Made by a program: the position numbers and the translations under genes
Part shown: piece after piece, positions 4,969-12,659 of the stretch
Layout of the letters: each line of letters opens with the position of its first letter
How positions within the stretch are numbered: the stretch's first letter is position 1
The notes under the pieces: generated by a model
Database searches by the model: none
Seen by the model: only the letters and a program-made list of their open reading frames with translations
What the model was told of the DNA's origin: nothing
Source of the DNA: DRGT01 sp022567895
Lineage (GTDB): Archaea > Thermoproteota > Nitrososphaeria > Nitrososphaerales > Nitrosopumilaceae
Length of the DNA stretch: 16,093 bases
Direction of reading: 5' to 3'
Assembly (NCBI GenBank): GCA_022567895.1
Contig: JADFGC010000024.1
Span: 1 to 16,093, forward strand

Positions 4969-5790
4969 TTAAGCAATCTGTAATTTGAAATCACGTACTA
5001 TGTTTTGACTCCTAGCCATTTCAAACATTTTTCGAATTGATTTTTCACCATTTTCTCCCATATCGACTGTGACATCATTTACATACATTTTAACAAATTT
5101 TTCTATCAGCTCTCGTGATTTTCCACGACAATATTGCATGGCATAATCAATTGCTTCATCCTGATGCTCACGTCCATACTTTATTGAATCTCTTAGAAAA
5201 CTGTCAAATTTTCTAATAGTTTCTATCCCAAAGCTGGATTTCATTACATTAATTCCTAAAGGTACTGGAAGACCATTTGTGGTTTTATCCCACCATTCTC
5301 CAACATCTACGATTTTCACGTTTCCTTCTTGCTCATATGATAACTGAGTTTCATGAATCACAAGTCCTACATCGACTTCCCCATTTTTTACTGCTTTAGG
5401 AATATCGCTAAAACTCATTTCAAGAAAATCGAACTTACCTATCATTAATTGTAAAAGTAAAAAGGCCGAAGTCATTTTTCCAGGAATCGCAATCTTTGAC
5501 TTTTTAATTTGTTCAATTGTCATCATTTCTTTTGCTGTTATTATTGGGCCATAACCAATACCAAAACTTCCCCCACTTCGTAAAATTGTGTAATCTGGAA
5601 TGTGTGCACATGCATGTACAGAAACTGCTGTAACATCTAACTCTGGATTTATGGCCTTTCTGTTTAATTTTTCAATATCTTCTATGACGTGTTTTACTGT
5701 AAAGTCATCTGATCTAACTTTTCCAGTAAACATTCCATAAAACATAAACGCGTCATCAGAATCCGGTGTATGACCTACAGAAATTTCCAC
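4969..5790 (-). CDS. mqnD: MqnD-like 1,4-dihydroxy-6-naphthoate synthase
   Basis: The 273-aa product has the periplasmic-binding-protein-like fold family signature of MqnA/MqnD: HTPDSDDAFMFYGM near the start, DIEKLNRKA, LDVTAVSVHACAHI (residues about 54-67), LRSGGSFGIGYGPIITA and DVGLVIHETQ. The order and wording match MqnD (conversion of cyclic dehypoxanthine futalosine to 1,4-dihydroxy-6-naphthoate) better than MqnA (chorismate dehydratase). No signal peptide is present, so it is a cytoplasmic enzyme rather than a transport binding protein. The start is GTG 5788-5790, with TTTTTATTA about 25 nt upstream. With the radical SAM gene it makes a partial futalosine-pathway cluster. Confidence 0.8.
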   Translation of the reverse strand: MEISVGHTPDSDDAFMFYGMFTGKVRSDDFTVKHVIEDIEKLNRKAINPELDVTAVSVHACAHIPDYTILRSGGSFGIGYGPIITAKEMMTIEQIKKSKIAIPGKMTSAFLLLQLMIGKFDFLEMSFSDIPKAVKNGEVDVGLVIHETQLSYEQEGNVKIVDVGEWWDKTTNGLPVPLGINVMKSSFGIETIRKFDSFLRDSIKYGREHQDEAIDYAMQYCRGKSRELIEKFVKMYVNDVTVDMGENGEKSIRKMFEMARSQNIVRDFKLQIA

Positions 5791-5878
5791 GTAGCACGTA
5801 ATTTAGATGGTAATAAAAATCAAAACAACAAAAACATCTTGAGGAGTTCTAATATACTAATTCTTTTGAAAACATAAT
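5791..5878. promoter_or_regulatory. Divergent promoters of mqnD-like and SIS-domain genes
   Basis: TTTTTATTA on the minus strand (about 5811-5820) lies about 25 nt before the GTG at 5790; TAATATACT on the plus strand (about 5850-5858) lies about 26 nt before the GTG at 5879. Both genes would be leaderless with GTG starts. Confidence 0.5.
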
Positions 5879-6787
5879 GTGAAAACGATAGAAGCATTTG
5901 AAAGAGATGTTATTCTCCAAACCCAGTTTCTTCAGACTTTTCAACCACAACAGCCACTGTCAGATGTTTCTCAAAGAAATTCAATGTTCTGTGGAAGTGG
6001 AGACTCTCTTGCTGCTGCAATGCTTGCTGAGGCTCATTCTGACTTGAAGGTACGTGCGGTAGACCCTCTTGATCTCTTAAAAAATCAACAAATCACAAAA
6101 AAACACAATGTTTTTCTGATTTCAATCTCTGGCAACACAGTTTCAAATATCAAAGTGGCTCAACTTGCTAGAAAATCAATTGCTATAACCTCTAATCCAA
6201 AAAGTAGACTTGCAAATGCATGCTCACGAACAATTCTTTTGAAATTTCCTAATTCTGATGTTTTTACTGGAGGAAGTTTAAGCTTCCTTCAAAGTGCATT
6301 AACTTGTATTTCCCTTGTCACAAGTTTCAATATTCCAGATAGCACAAAAATTTTCCAAAAAGCAATTAGGGAAACAAGAAAAATTAAATTCACAAAAAGG
6401 ATTTTCGTTCTGGGAAATCTTCATACCTTTCCTATTGCTATGTATGCTGCTGCAAAATTTTATGAACTGCTTGGTCTTGACGCTCACTTTGAAAGAATTG
6501 AACAATTTTCCCATATGGAATTATTTTCCGTAAAAAAGGGAGATGCAGTAATTATTTTTGAAGAAAAAAACCCACATAATACACAATTAGTAAAAAATCT
6601 AAAAAAAGTAGGTCTTGAAGTATTTCAACCAACATTAGGAACAAAAAATAAAATTGAACAATTTTTGTTTTTTACCTTTGTGGCTCAGTTAATGCCATTG
6701 TTTGAATCAAAGAGGAAAAAACAAAAGGACTGCCATTTTGTAACATCAAAAAATCTTAGAAATGCCAGCAACAAAATGATCTATTAA
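5879..6787 (+). CDS. SIS-domain sugar isomerase (phosphoglucose/phosphomannose isomerase-like)
   Basis: The 302-aa product contains two SIS (sugar isomerase) folds. The first shows the phosphate-binding CGSGDSLAAAMLAEA (residues about 37-51) and SISGNTVSNIKVAQLARK (about 82-99) with AITSNPKSRLA; the second starts near residue 170 (RIFVLGN...AAAKFYELLG) and carries EQFSHMELF, equivalent to the S/N-H-x-E segment of archaeal PGI/PMI enzymes. It probably interconverts hexose 6-phosphates in gluconeogenesis or sugar-nucleotide supply. At about 300 aa it is close to archaeal PGI/PMI length. GTG 5879 is supported by the TATA spacing. The substrate cannot be fixed from motifs alone; a regulatory SIS protein is possible. 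Confidence 0.7.
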   Translation: MKTIEAFERDVILQTQFLQTFQPQQPLSDVSQRNSMFCGSGDSLAAAMLAEAHSDLKVRAVDPLDLLKNQQITKKHNVFLISISGNTVSNIKVAQLARKSIAITSNPKSRLANACSRTILLKFPNSDVFTGGSLSFLQSALTCISLVTSFNIPDSTKIFQKAIRETRKIKFTKRIFVLGNLHTFPIAMYAAAKFYELLGLDAHFERIEQFSHMELFSVKKGDAVIIFEEKNPHNTQLVKNLKKVGLEVFQPTLGTKNKIEQFLFFTFVAQLMPLFESKRKKQKDCHFVTSKNLRNASNKMIY

Positions 6788-6812
6788 TCATGCCTAAAAC
6801 TGCATGATTTTT
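6786..6812 (+). terminator. Hairpin plus T-run overlapping the stop of the SIS gene
   Basis: AATCATGC (6786-6793), 8-nt loop, GCATGATT (6802-6809) is a perfect 8-bp stem that begins inside the TAA stop (6785-6787) and runs directly into TTTTT (6808-6812). This has the form of a bacterial intrinsic terminator, which is not the usual archaeal signal but would present both a hairpin and an oligo-U tract. Confidence 0.55.
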
Positions 6813-6848
6813 CCTAATATTATTTTGGTTTCGTTTACTTGGTTTACC

Positions 6849-6868
6849 GAAAATTCTTAATTCTTAGA
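6849..6868 (+). repeat. Tail half of the dispersed 3'-end repeat
   Basis: GAAAATTCTTAATTC then TTAGA, identical to the tail of copies B and E, 62 bp after the SIS gene stop and in the same orientation relative to that gene as all other copies. It is 55 bp before the EF-2 start. Confidence 0.6.
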
Positions 6869-6888
6869 AGTAGAACCTTGGATTAATT

Positions 6889-6897
6889 AGATTTATT
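6889..6897 (+). promoter_or_regulatory. TATA-like box of the EF-2 gene
   Basis: AGATTTATTAG is centred about 28 nt before the ATG at 6923, consistent with a leaderless or near-leaderless EF-2 mRNA. Confidence 0.5.
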
Positions 6898-6922
6898 AGC
6901 TGTAGAAATCGGATTTGCGAAT

Positions 6923-9118
6923 ATGAAATACAAGTCAACCGAGCAAGTGATGAAGATTATTAAGAATAAGGACCAAATTCGAAATTTTGGTGTAATTGCT
7001 CACGTTGATCATGGAAAAACCACAATGAGTGATAGTCTTCTTGCAAATTCTGGAATTATTGCACCTTCAGCTGCTGGTAAGGCTCTAGCACTTGACTCTA
7101 TGAAACAAGAGCAGGAAAGAGGAATTACAATTGTACAAGCTAATATTACTTTGAATTACACTGCAAAAGATGGCAAAGAATACGTCATCAACATGATTGA
7201 TACTCCTGGCCACGTAGATTTTTCAGGCAGAGTAATTCGAAGTCTTCGAGCAATAGATGGGTCAGTTGTAGTATGTGATGCGGTTGAAGGAATCATGACT
7301 CAGACTGAAACAGTCACAAGGATGTCTCTTGAAGAAAGAGTAAAACCTGTTTTATTTATCAACAAGATTGACCGACTCATTAAAGAGCTAAGACTTACTC
7401 CTGAGAAAATGCAAGAAGCTCTTGCAAAAGTTGTTTCAGATTTTAATGGATTAATTGACACTTATGGAGAACCGGAATACAAAGAAAAATGGAAAGTCTC
7501 AATCCAAGATGGAAGTGTGACTTTTGGTTCTGCAAAAGATAGATGGGCTATTAACATTGATGTAATGAAAGATGGAGGAATTTCATTCAAAGATGTTTAT
7601 GCAGCTTATCAGGATGACGGCGACCTAAAGTCACTTGTAGAAAAAGCACCTCTTGCTGATGCTATTTTAGGAATGGTTGTAAAACATCATCCACCACCAG
7701 ATGTTGCTCAAAAATACAGAATTCCAAAGATTTGGAAAGGAGATCTTGAATCTGATATTGGAAAAGCCATCCTCAATTGTGATGAAAATGGTCCTACTGT
7801 AATGATGATTGTTAACATGGCTTTGGATCCTGCAGCCGGCCCTGTCGCTATTGGTAGATTGTTTTCTGGCACAATCAAAGATGGACAAACAATAAACATT
7901 ATTGATACAAAAAGAGAAGGAAGAATTCAATCAGTTAACTTTTTCATGGGAAATCAACGAGAAATGGTTGGTGAGCTTGGTGCTGGAAATATTCCAGCAC
8001 TTTTGGGATTAACAGAAGCCAGAGCAGGCCAAACTTTGTCATCCATTAAAGATATCAAGATGTTTGAGGGAGTCAAATATGTATCAGAACCTGTTGTGCA
8101 AATGGCAATAGAACCAAAACATCCAAAAGATTTACCAAAACTTGTTGAAGTTTTACGAAGACTTACTATTGAAGACCCAAACCTTGTTGTAAAGTTTGAC
8201 GAAGAAAGTGGTGAAACCATAATTGCAGGAATGGGGGTCTTGCACCTCGATATCGCAACTACCTTGATTGCAGAAAATAAAGTAGAAATCATAACCTCGC
8301 CTCCTTTGATAAACTATAGGGAAACTATCAAAGGTGCTTGTAAACCTATCATGTCAAAATCACCAAATCGTCACAATAAAATATTCATGAAAGTTGAACC
8401 ACTAGAACCTGAAATTGCTGATATGATTAGAACTGGTGAATTAGGAGACATGAAAGACAAAAAAGAGATTTCTAATCTGTTGCGAGAAAAAGGATGGGAC
8501 CCAGATATTTCAAAGAAAGTATTGCAATTTGATCCTAGAGGTAATGTGATGATTAATGGAACAAAAGGTGTTCAGTTTATTCAAGAATCAACTGATTCTA
8601 TTTTGTCTGGTTTTGAAGATGTAATGAAAGAAGGCCCTCTTGCTAAAGAACAAATGAGAAACTGTAAATTTACATTCCATCACTTTGTTCCTCACGAAGA
8701 TCCTGCACATAGAGGATTATCACAATTAGGTCCAGCATCTAGACGTGCATGCATGGGAGCTGCATTGCTAGCACAACCAACTCTTTTAGAACCAATTTTA
8801 GAAATTGAGGTAAGAGTTCCACAAGACTTGGTTGGAAATGTCGCAACTGTACTATCTGGCAAGCGAGGAAAAGTTCTTGACATGCAGCAAAAAGGCATAG
8901 TAACTATTGTAATTGGCGAAGTTCCAGCATCTGAAACATTCGATATTTCTGAAGTTATGCGCGGACAAACTGCAGGACGCGCAATGTGGAATACACACTT
9001 TAAGGCATGGACTGAAATTCCAAAATCAATCCAGCCTAAATTACTTGCAGAAATTAGAAAACGAAAAGGTTTGGCACCAGACCCTCCAAAACCTGACGAA
9101 TTTATTGATAAAGAATAA
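6923..9118 (+). CDS. Translation elongation factor 2 (aEF-2)
   Basis: The 731-aa protein is the translocase GTPase that moves mRNA and tRNA through the ribosome. The N-terminus has FGVIAHVDHGKTTMSD (G1 P-loop, residues 26-34), RGIT in switch I, MIDTPGHVDFSG (G3) and INKID (G4). Later domains include GAGNIPALLGL, INYRETI and, near the end, the diphthamide loop DPAHRGLSQLGPASRR, where His596 is the expected modified residue and ADP-ribosylation target. The loop after HRG (LSQLGPASRR) differs from the PAQ/GGQ forms usual in other archaea. Length is typical for archaeal EF-2. It stands alone with its own promoter, and converges with the O-methyltransferase gene 17 bp downstream. Confidence 0.97.
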   Translation: MKYKSTEQVMKIIKNKDQIRNFGVIAHVDHGKTTMSDSLLANSGIIAPSAAGKALALDSMKQEQERGITIVQANITLNYTAKDGKEYVINMIDTPGHVDFSGRVIRSLRAIDGSVVVCDAVEGIMTQTETVTRMSLEERVKPVLFINKIDRLIKELRLTPEKMQEALAKVVSDFNGLIDTYGEPEYKEKWKVSIQDGSVTFGSAKDRWAINIDVMKDGGISFKDVYAAYQDDGDLKSLVEKAPLADAILGMVVKHHPPPDVAQKYRIPKIWKGDLESDIGKAILNCDENGPTVMMIVNMALDPAAGPVAIGRLFSGTIKDGQTINIIDTKREGRIQSVNFFMGNQREMVGELGAGNIPALLGLTEARAGQTLSSIKDIKMFEGVKYVSEPVVQMAIEPKHPKDLPKLVEVLRRLTIEDPNLVVKFDEESGETIIAGMGVLHLDIATTLIAENKVEIITSPPLINYRETIKGACKPIMSKSPNRHNKIFMKVEPLEPEIADMIRTGELGDMKDKKEISNLLREKGWDPDISKKVLQFDPRGNVMINGTKGVQFIQESTDSILSGFEDVMKEGPLAKEQMRNCKFTFHHFVPHEDPAHRGLSQLGPASRRACMGAALLAQPTLLEPILEIEVRVPQDLVGNVATVLSGKRGKVLDMQQKGIVTIVIGEVPASETFDISEVMRGQTAGRAMWNTHFKAWTEIPKSIQPKLLAEIRKRKGLAPDPPKPDEFIDKE

Positions 9119-9135
9119 AAGGCAAAGAAAATACG

Positions 9136-9759
9136 TTAACCAGTTCTCATTGAAATTTGTTCACCATTTCCAAGATCTAAAGTAAATGTTTGAACATTTG
9201 GAATTTTTTTTACGTGATTTACAAATTTCTCCATCATCGGTCTGAATTTCTCTGGATACAAAATGTTATCAGTGGCAATTATTCCTCCCACTTTAATCAT
9301 CGGTAAAATAAGATCAAAATATTCACTATTGAGTTCTTTATCTGCATCTAAAAATGCAAAATCAAATTGCTTTTCTTTTTCTGCTTTAATGTTATCAGAA
9401 ATTTGGCTCAGAATCTTAATGGCTTCTCCCTGTACATTTTCAATAATATGCTCAACTCTTGCTTCCTCAAAATTGGCTTTGGACATTGTAATTTTTGAAG
9501 GATTTTGTTCAATTGTAGTAATAACTCCGCCATTATCTAATACTGCATCAGCAAACCAAAGCGTGGAATATCCAACTGATGTGCCTACTTCTAGAATCCT
9601 TTTTGCCTTGATGGCTTTTAGGAACAAGTTGTAAAACTGACCCGTATCTTCAGTAATTGCTAACATTTTCTCATCATGATTTACTTCAATTTGATTAGAT
9701 TCTTCGAGCTTTGACCTTGTCTCTAGTTTTTTTATAACAGTTAGAATGTGTTCGTTCAC
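9136..9759 (-). CDS. SAM-dependent O-methyltransferase (methyltransferase family 3)
   Basis: The 207-aa protein has SAM-binding motif I ILEVGTSVGYSTLWFADA (residues 55-72), an acidic TIEQNP end of strand 2 (about 82-87), and FAFLDADKE (135-142) with IIATDN (160-165), whose Asp/Asn residues are the usual divalent-metal ligands in catechol/caffeoyl-CoA O-methyltransferase relatives. It should methylate a hydroxyl group of a small aromatic or lipid-like substrate, which I cannot name. The start is GTG 9757-9759. The promoter overlaps that of the divergent surface-protein gene in a 46-bp AT-rich gap. The 3' end converges with EF-2. Confidence 0.85.
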   Translation of the reverse strand: MNEHILTVIKKLETRSKLEESNQIEVNHDEKMLAITEDTGQFYNLFLKAIKAKRILEVGTSVGYSTLWFADAVLDNGGVITTIEQNPSKITMSKANFEEARVEHIIENVQGEAIKILSQISDNIKAEKEKQFDFAFLDADKELNSEYFDLILPMIKVGGIIATDNILYPEKFRPMMEKFVNHVKKIPNVQTFTLDLGNGEQISMRTG

Positions 9760-9805
9760 ATTACATCTTAACTATTAAACAATTTAATTCTGCTTGATTA
9801 GCCTG
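9760..9805. promoter_or_regulatory. Compact divergent promoter region
   Basis: ATTAAACAATTTAATT (9773-9789) sits about 26 nt before ATG 9806 on the plus strand and about 20-30 nt before GTG 9759 on the minus strand. The two TATA elements overlap, so the two genes probably compete for or share pre-initiation complexes. Confidence 0.4.
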
Positions 9806-11038
9806 ATGAGAAAAAATTGGTTTTTTGTATTGCTCATACTAGGTACACTATTTGGCTCTCAGCAAGCTTTTGGTATTGAGATTATCACAAATCCATTAAA
9901 AGATCCATTTGGACCAAATGATTGGATTGAAATTGATATTGAGATTGATGGATATTATGGCGGAGTAGTCACATGGGAAGCTACAAGGCCTGATGGTTCT
10001 TTAGATTCGGGAGAGCTAAGTAGTTTCAAATCTTCAAAAAAACTACACACTATTCTAAGAAATGCCTTTGATAATCAGTTTGGAACGTGGACAATAACTT
10101 ATAATTACAATGGAATAAACAAAACAACTTCTGTAGAAGTCGAACCAATAACTATTGAAATACATACTGATAAAGAATCATACTATCCTGGTGATACTGG
10201 AACTGCATTTTTTAAAACCAATTATTATAATCCAATAGCTTCACAAGCAGAATCATATCGTATTGAAATTCTTAATGATAAAGGCGAAAAGCCATTACAT
10301 TCTGATTATGTTTATGTTAAAGCATATCAAGCTATGACAGTTCATACTTTTAGCATTAATGATCTTGTAAAATATAATCCGCCTGGGACCTACTATATTG
10401 TAGTAAAATACTATAATTCTATCTTTGAATTTCCATTTTATTTAGGTGATGCAATAAGCTTTGTCTCTATATTTTTGGGTACAGATAAATCAAGTTATTT
10501 ACCTGGTGAAACTGTTGAACTCAACATTGTTGTTTCTAAAGTTTTAAACTCTAATCCAGTATTGGAAATAATTCCTCCTACGGGTGCAACAATTACCAAA
10601 ACTTTTCCAATTAACTCACAATCTACTCATGTTATACTTGATGATATTTCAACAACTACGTCAGGTAATTACAAATACACTTTAGAATATGGTGGATTTC
10701 AAAACACAGGAGAGTTCTTTGTAGAGGAAATCGAGAAAATAGAAGAACCAGTTAAAACAGACGATAGTCCAATTATTCAAGATTGGGTTCGTGATTCAGC
10801 CAATTTGTGGTCAAATAATAAAATGACTGATGATAGATTTGCTAAGGGAATTGATGCTATCATTAAAGAATACAAAATCAATATCCCAAATTTTGATGAT
10901 TTAGAAGAAATACCTGCGCAACAAATTCCTAATTGGTTTAAGAATAATGCAAAATGGTGGTCAGAAGGCCAGATCACCGATTTAGATTTTACAAATGGTA
11001 TAGAATTCTTAGTTAAAAATGGAATAATTCGAGTCTAG
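9806..11038 (+). CDS. Secreted Ig-like/macroglobulin-type protein with two W-rich modules
   Basis: ATG 9806 is preferred over the upstream TTG 9794 because it starts the signal peptide directly (MRKNWFFVLLILGTLFGSQQ, cleavage near AFG) and fits the TATA spacing. The mature part has an N-terminal beta domain (about 25-110), then two Ig-like/macroglobulin-type repeats each opening with TDK-x-S-Y-x-P-G-(D/E)-T (about 115 and 223). The C-terminus carries two W-x3-x-A-x2-W modules (DWVRDSANLW near 325; NWFKNNAKWWSEGQITD near 373), the second ending KNGIIRV at the stop. No C-terminal anchor helix is present. A cell-surface or S-layer-associated adhesion role is inference from the lineage pattern. 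Confidence 0.8.
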   Translation: MRKNWFFVLLILGTLFGSQQAFGIEIITNPLKDPFGPNDWIEIDIEIDGYYGGVVTWEATRPDGSLDSGELSSFKSSKKLHTILRNAFDNQFGTWTITYNYNGINKTTSVEVEPITIEIHTDKESYYPGDTGTAFFKTNYYNPIASQAESYRIEILNDKGEKPLHSDYVYVKAYQAMTVHTFSINDLVKYNPPGTYYIVVKYYNSIFEFPFYLGDAISFVSIFLGTDKSSYLPGETVELNIVVSKVLNSNPVLEIIPPTGATITKTFPINSQSTHVILDDISTTTSGNYKYTLEYGGFQNTGEFFVEEIEKIEEPVKTDDSPIIQDWVRDSANLWSNNKMTDDRFAKGIDAIIKEYKINIPNFDDLEEIPAQQIPNWFKNNAKWWSEGQITDLDFTNGIEFLVKNGIIRV

Positions 11039-11083
11039 ATGTTCAATCAAATATATTTAGTCAATTAATTTTTGCATCAAGAA

Positions 11084-11464
11084 TTGAATTATTACAAAGA
11101 ATTAGATCTGATGGAAATTATTGAAGATATTATAGATTTAGATCCTAAAATGAGATTTGTTGCTATTATAGATCAAAAAGGCCACATTATAGAATCTATA
11201 ATGAAAAGTGGGAAAACTTCTTTAAAATCACAAAAAGAAGGGGAGCATTTCTGTAAACAAGTTGTAGAAAGAAGAAAAATGAGAAATGATTTTGATAATT
11301 CTCTTGGCAAAGTTCGTTATGTACATGTAGAGCGAGAAAAACTCACTCAAATGGTTATCTATCCAAAGAATTTCACGATATATTTCACTCTAGAACCTGA
11401 GATGAAAATTGAAAACAAATTAAAAATTATGAATAAAATTAAAAAAATGACATCACATCTTTAA
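11084..11464 (+). CDS. DUF6659-like thaumarchaeal protein, roadblock-like
   Basis: The product (about 126 aa from TTG 11084; TTG 11072 and ATG 11111 are also in frame) contains LDPKMRFVAIIDQKGHIIES, a C-x3-V-x-R-R-K-M-R segment, GKVRYVHVEREKLTQMVIYP and FTIYFTLEPEM. This strand-helix-strand layout is what I associate with the DUF6659/roadblock-like small proteins common in thaumarchaea; the family name is from memory and moderately sure. A TATA-like AAATATATTT at 11049-11058 favours TTG 11084. No enzyme motif is seen; such proteins may sense or scaffold. The PIN-like gene follows after 16 bp, so the two are probably co-transcribed. Confidence 0.6.
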   Translation: MNYYKELDLMEIIEDIIDLDPKMRFVAIIDQKGHIIESIMKSGKTSLKSQKEGEHFCKQVVERRKMRNDFDNSLGKVRYVHVEREKLTQMVIYPKNFTIYFTLEPEMKIENKLKIMNKIKKMTSHL

Positions 11465-11480
11465 AATTTGATGAATAGTT

Positions 11481-11768
11481 ATGTCTAAATTTAGTCTCAA
11501 AATTCTTGTTGATGAAAATCTAGATGGAATGGATGAGAGACTAAAAGAAATTGGGTATGATGCATTCAGTGTAAGAAAACTACAAATTGAAGGTAAAAAA
11601 CTTGGTTCTGACTATTCTATAATTAATTACGCTCGTGAAAATAATATGATTATAGTTACAAAAGATACAGAATTTCGTAAAGCAAGTGAAGAAAATAATT
11701 TTCCATTAATACTTCTTGACGATGAAGAAATCCTCAAAGTAATTGTTGAAAAACTAAAACAATTCTAA
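11481..11768 (+). CDS. PIN-like ribonuclease-fold protein (DUF5615 type)
   Basis: The 95-aa protein begins FSLKILVDENLDGMDERLKE, with the DEN acidic motif after strand 1, then IGYDAFSVR, GSDYSIINYARENNMIIVTKD (D at residue about 54 and TKDTEF near 66-71) and PLILLDDEE. The D-E-N / D / T-K-D-x-x-F spacing is that of DUF5615 PIN-like proteins, which often act as toxins cutting RNA and are usually encoded with a DUF433 antitoxin. No DUF433 gene is adjacent; the upstream neighbour is the DUF6659-like gene. Toxin activity is therefore an inference. The next gene converges 5 bp downstream. Confidence 0.75.
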   Translation: MSKFSLKILVDENLDGMDERLKEIGYDAFSVRKLQIEGKKLGSDYSIINYARENNMIIVTKDTEFRKASEENNFPLILLDDEEILKVIVEKLKQF

Positions 11769-11773
11769 TAGAA

Positions 11774-12604
11774 TTATTTCATAGGCTCTATTGCACAACT
11801 ACCATCAGAATTTCTCAGTTTTTTTGCCATAATTATTGGTGTAATAAACAAAACAGGAATAGAAATTGCAATAAATAATGTTTGAAGTTGTACTAAGGCT
11901 AAAGTCAATGCAATACCGCTGGCTGTCCCCACAAATAAAGAAAGAAAACTTCCTGCACATGTAGGACAGGCAATAAACAATCCTGTAGCTGCACCAATAG
12001 TACTTGCCCCTGGTGTTTTTTTAGAAATAGAAAAGGCGCTTACTGCAATTGCAACATTTAGGCCAACTAAATACGAAACAATTACCTGCAGAACTAAATT
12101 TAATGGTATGATTTGGAGTCCAATATGTTTAGTAAGATAAACAAGAATTTCTGGCATGTATCCTGGTTGATCACAACAAGGAACAACAACTGCTGATGGA
12201 ATCTCAACTCCATAATGATGAGCAAAATCAACTTCTGGTTGATATACAAGTGTGCCAGAAACTAATGAAAAAAATGCCCCATAAAGAATAAAAGTCGTCA
12301 AAAAAATCTTTCTTGATTTTTTATTCCATGTAGTTATCGCAATAATTGATAGAGTATCGGTTTCATTCTGCTCGATTTTATATTTGTGATAATGATACAA
12401 CCCAAATGCAATAGCTCCAAAAGATATCAACAAAATTATGTAAAATCCGTATGCAATTCGTTGAATTGGTTCTATGGCATCTGGCGTAAATGATATTGGA
12501 TCCTGATAACGCGCGTAAAGCAAAAAGAGAAGAGCTATACTGACAAAGCCTAAAATGATTAGTTTCTTGCCTTTTGGACTAGGCTTTGTAGCCTGTTTTT
12601 CCAT
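11774..12604 (-). CDS. Polytopic membrane protein with CC and CPTC motifs, unknown function
   Basis: The 276-aa product has about six membrane helices: 15-31, 51-70, 100-120, 160-190, 203-225 and 230-259. Two cysteine motifs stand out: VPCCDQPGYMPE (C143, C144), in the loop after helix 3, and FIACPTCAGSF (C213, C216) within or at the edge of helix 5; a fifth Cys is near the C-terminus (DGSCAIEP). Paired cysteines at a membrane face suggest thiol redox or copper/heme handling, which would fit the copper-rich metabolism of ammonia oxidisers, but I recognise no family. ATG 12602-12604. It lies 38 bp downstream of the trkH-type gene on the same strand and may be co-transcribed. Confidence 0.75.
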   Translation of the reverse strand: MEKQATKPSPKGKKLIILGFVSIALLFLLYARYQDPISFTPDAIEPIQRIAYGFYIILLISFGAIAFGLYHYHKYKIEQNETDTLSIIAITTWNKKSRKIFLTTFILYGAFFSLVSGTLVYQPEVDFAHHYGVEIPSAVVVPCCDQPGYMPEILVYLTKHIGLQIIPLNLVLQVIVSYLVGLNVAIAVSAFSISKKTPGASTIGAATGLFIACPTCAGSFLSLFVGTASGIALTLALVQLQTLFIAISIPVLFITPIIMAKKLRNSDGSCAIEPMK

Positions 12605-12639
12605 TTATCAAAAAAGCATGTTGGCTGAATTAAATTCTA

Positions 12640-12659
12640 TGCCTAGATGAGTCTAGGCA
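12640..12659. terminator. Perfect 8-bp hairpin across the trkH-type stop codon
   Basis: TGCCTAGA (12640-12647), loop TGAG, TCTAGGCA (12652-12659) is a perfect inverted repeat spanning the final codons and the TAG stop (12643-12645) of the transporter gene. Only short T-runs follow, so it may slow or mark the 3' end, or shield the junction with the next gene, rather than terminate. Confidence 0.45.

Noticed and set aside
4961..4977. CTAGAATTAAGCAAT at the mqnD-like 3' end as another repeat tail
   Set aside because: Orientation fits the family but the match is short and imperfect in AT-rich sequence; not distinguishable from chance.
7954..8292. 112-aa minus-strand frame inside EF-2, and similar frames at 7667-7930 and 8692-8898
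   Set aside because: Fully antisense to conserved EF-2 domains; no start signals or recognisable protein features.
9263..9634. 123-aa plus-strand frame
   Set aside because: Antisense to the O-methyltransferase, whose SAM motifs identify the real strand.
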